Source: Alphaproteobacteria bacterium (GTDB taxonomy: Bacteria; Pseudomonadota; Alphaproteobacteria; ATCC43930; CGMCC-115725). From it: a stretch of 33,760 nt of DNA. The stretch lies in NCBI GenBank assembly GCA_019240125.1, contig JAFAYW010000044.1:1-33760 (forward strand), given 5' to 3'. The notes under the pieces were generated by a model that was not told the DNA's origin, ran no database searches, and saw nothing but the letters and a program-made list of their open reading frames with translations. This document shows, piece after piece, positions 33,567-33,760 of this stretch; positions within the stretch are counted from its first letter, which is position 1, and each line of letters starts with the position of its first letter. A program made the position numbers and the translations under genes.

Positions 33567-33572
33567 TATAAT
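33567..33572 (+). promoter_or_regulatory. Sigma-70-type -10 box before the helicase gene
   Basis: A perfect TATAAT lies 8 bases before the ATG at 33580. No good -35 hexamer is found at the usual distance (33544-33549 reads GTCCCA). A start about 7 bases after the box would coincide with the start codon, so the mRNA would be leaderless or nearly so. No ribosome-binding site is present in 'GTAGCGC' before the ATG. The 263-base gap 33317-33579 shows nothing else. Confidence 0.5.
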
Positions 33573-33579
33573 GTAGCGC

Positions 33580-33760
33580 ATGACCAATCTCGCTTATGAC
33601 ACGCCTGCGTCGCCGCATCTGGCGGCGCTGAATGATGCGCAGATGCAGGCGGTGGAGGCGGTGGATGGGGCGGTGCTGGTGTTGGCGGGGGCGGGCACCG
33701 GCAAGACGCGGGTGCTGACCTCGCGGCTGGCGCATATCCTGGCGATGCGGCGGGCCTATC
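33580..33760 (+). CDS. UvrD/PcrA-type ATP-dependent DNA helicase, N-terminal part (runs off window)
   Basis: Sixty residues are visible. The Q motif region '[20 protein letters not shown]' is followed by Walker A '[10 protein letters not shown]' and '[14 protein letters not shown]', the standard opening of superfamily 1 helicases UvrD, PcrA and Rep, which unwind DNA in excision and mismatch repair. The glycine-rich lead matches UvrD/PcrA better than AddA. It continues beyond the window, so the exact type is open. Confidence 0.92.
   Translation, partial: MTNLAYDTPASPHLAALNDAQMQAVEAVDGAVLVLAGAGTGKTRVLTSRLAHILAMRRAY

Noticed and set aside
33326..33571. An 81-codon plus-strand frame before the helicase
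   Set aside because: It has no conserved-looking segment, no clear ribosome-binding site, and overlaps the helicase promoter.
1..33760. CRISPR arrays, tRNA or rRNA genes, transposases and phage genes
   Set aside because: None was seen on either strand; the only repeats are the two palindromic elements and isolated inverted repeats.

Overview
The window is GC-rich, densely packed bacterial DNA, and its gene content suggests an alphaproteobacterium, probably Hyphomicrobiales or Rhodospirillales. The evidence is an fdsGBACD-type formate dehydrogenase tail, a complete ccoNOQP-ccoGHIS (fixNOQP-fixGHIS) cluster, perfect FNR/FixK boxes, Tat-exported peptide-type binding proteins, and a 'GTCGTCCCTGC...' palindromic repeat of a kind that, from memory, is common in Bradyrhizobium-like genomes. 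No rRNA, tRNA, CRISPR array, transposase or phage gene was found.

Layout. (1) 1-2913: end of a soluble NAD-linked formate dehydrogenase operon (fdsA C-terminal part, fdhD/fdsC, fdsD). (2) 3125-12454: a long plus-strand dipeptide/oligopeptide-type ABC transporter locus with two binding proteins and two pairs of permeases but only one pair of ATPases. A palindromic repeat sits inside it, between the second binding protein and its permease. (3) 12491-15515: a small membrane protein, an ACS-family MFS transporter and a convergent enolase-superfamily dehydratase/racemase, suggesting uptake and breakdown of an acid sugar or related organic acid. (4) 15556-17727: a prepilin peptidase, a GspG-type pseudopilin and a lytic transglycosylase, all parts used by type II secretion or pili. 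(5) 17925-20942: a perfect FNR/FixK box followed by three co-directional genes: a 532-residue protein I do not recognise, a luciferase-like flavin oxidoreductase and a 63-residue protein. (6) 20966-29789: a second perfect box before a TauE/SafE-like (DsbD_2-type) membrane protein, a third before ccoN, then the whole cbb3 oxidase and its assembly genes, ending in a frameshifted small membrane gene. (7) 29808-33316, minus strand: a second luciferase-like oxidoreductase, an alpha/beta hydrolase, a PhyH-type dioxygenase and an AT-richer membrane protein. (8) 33567-33760: promoter and start of a UvrD/PcrA-type helicase.

How it fits together. Formate oxidation supplies NADH. The cbb3 oxidase allows respiration at very low oxygen, with CcoG/H/I/S supplying copper and assembly functions. 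The three identical-consensus boxes put the unknown operon, the TauE/SafE-like gene and the oxidase under what is very probably the same low-oxygen regulator. The most promising candidate for an undescribed system is therefore the box-controlled operon at 18007-20942, whose products would appear together with the cbb3 oxidase.
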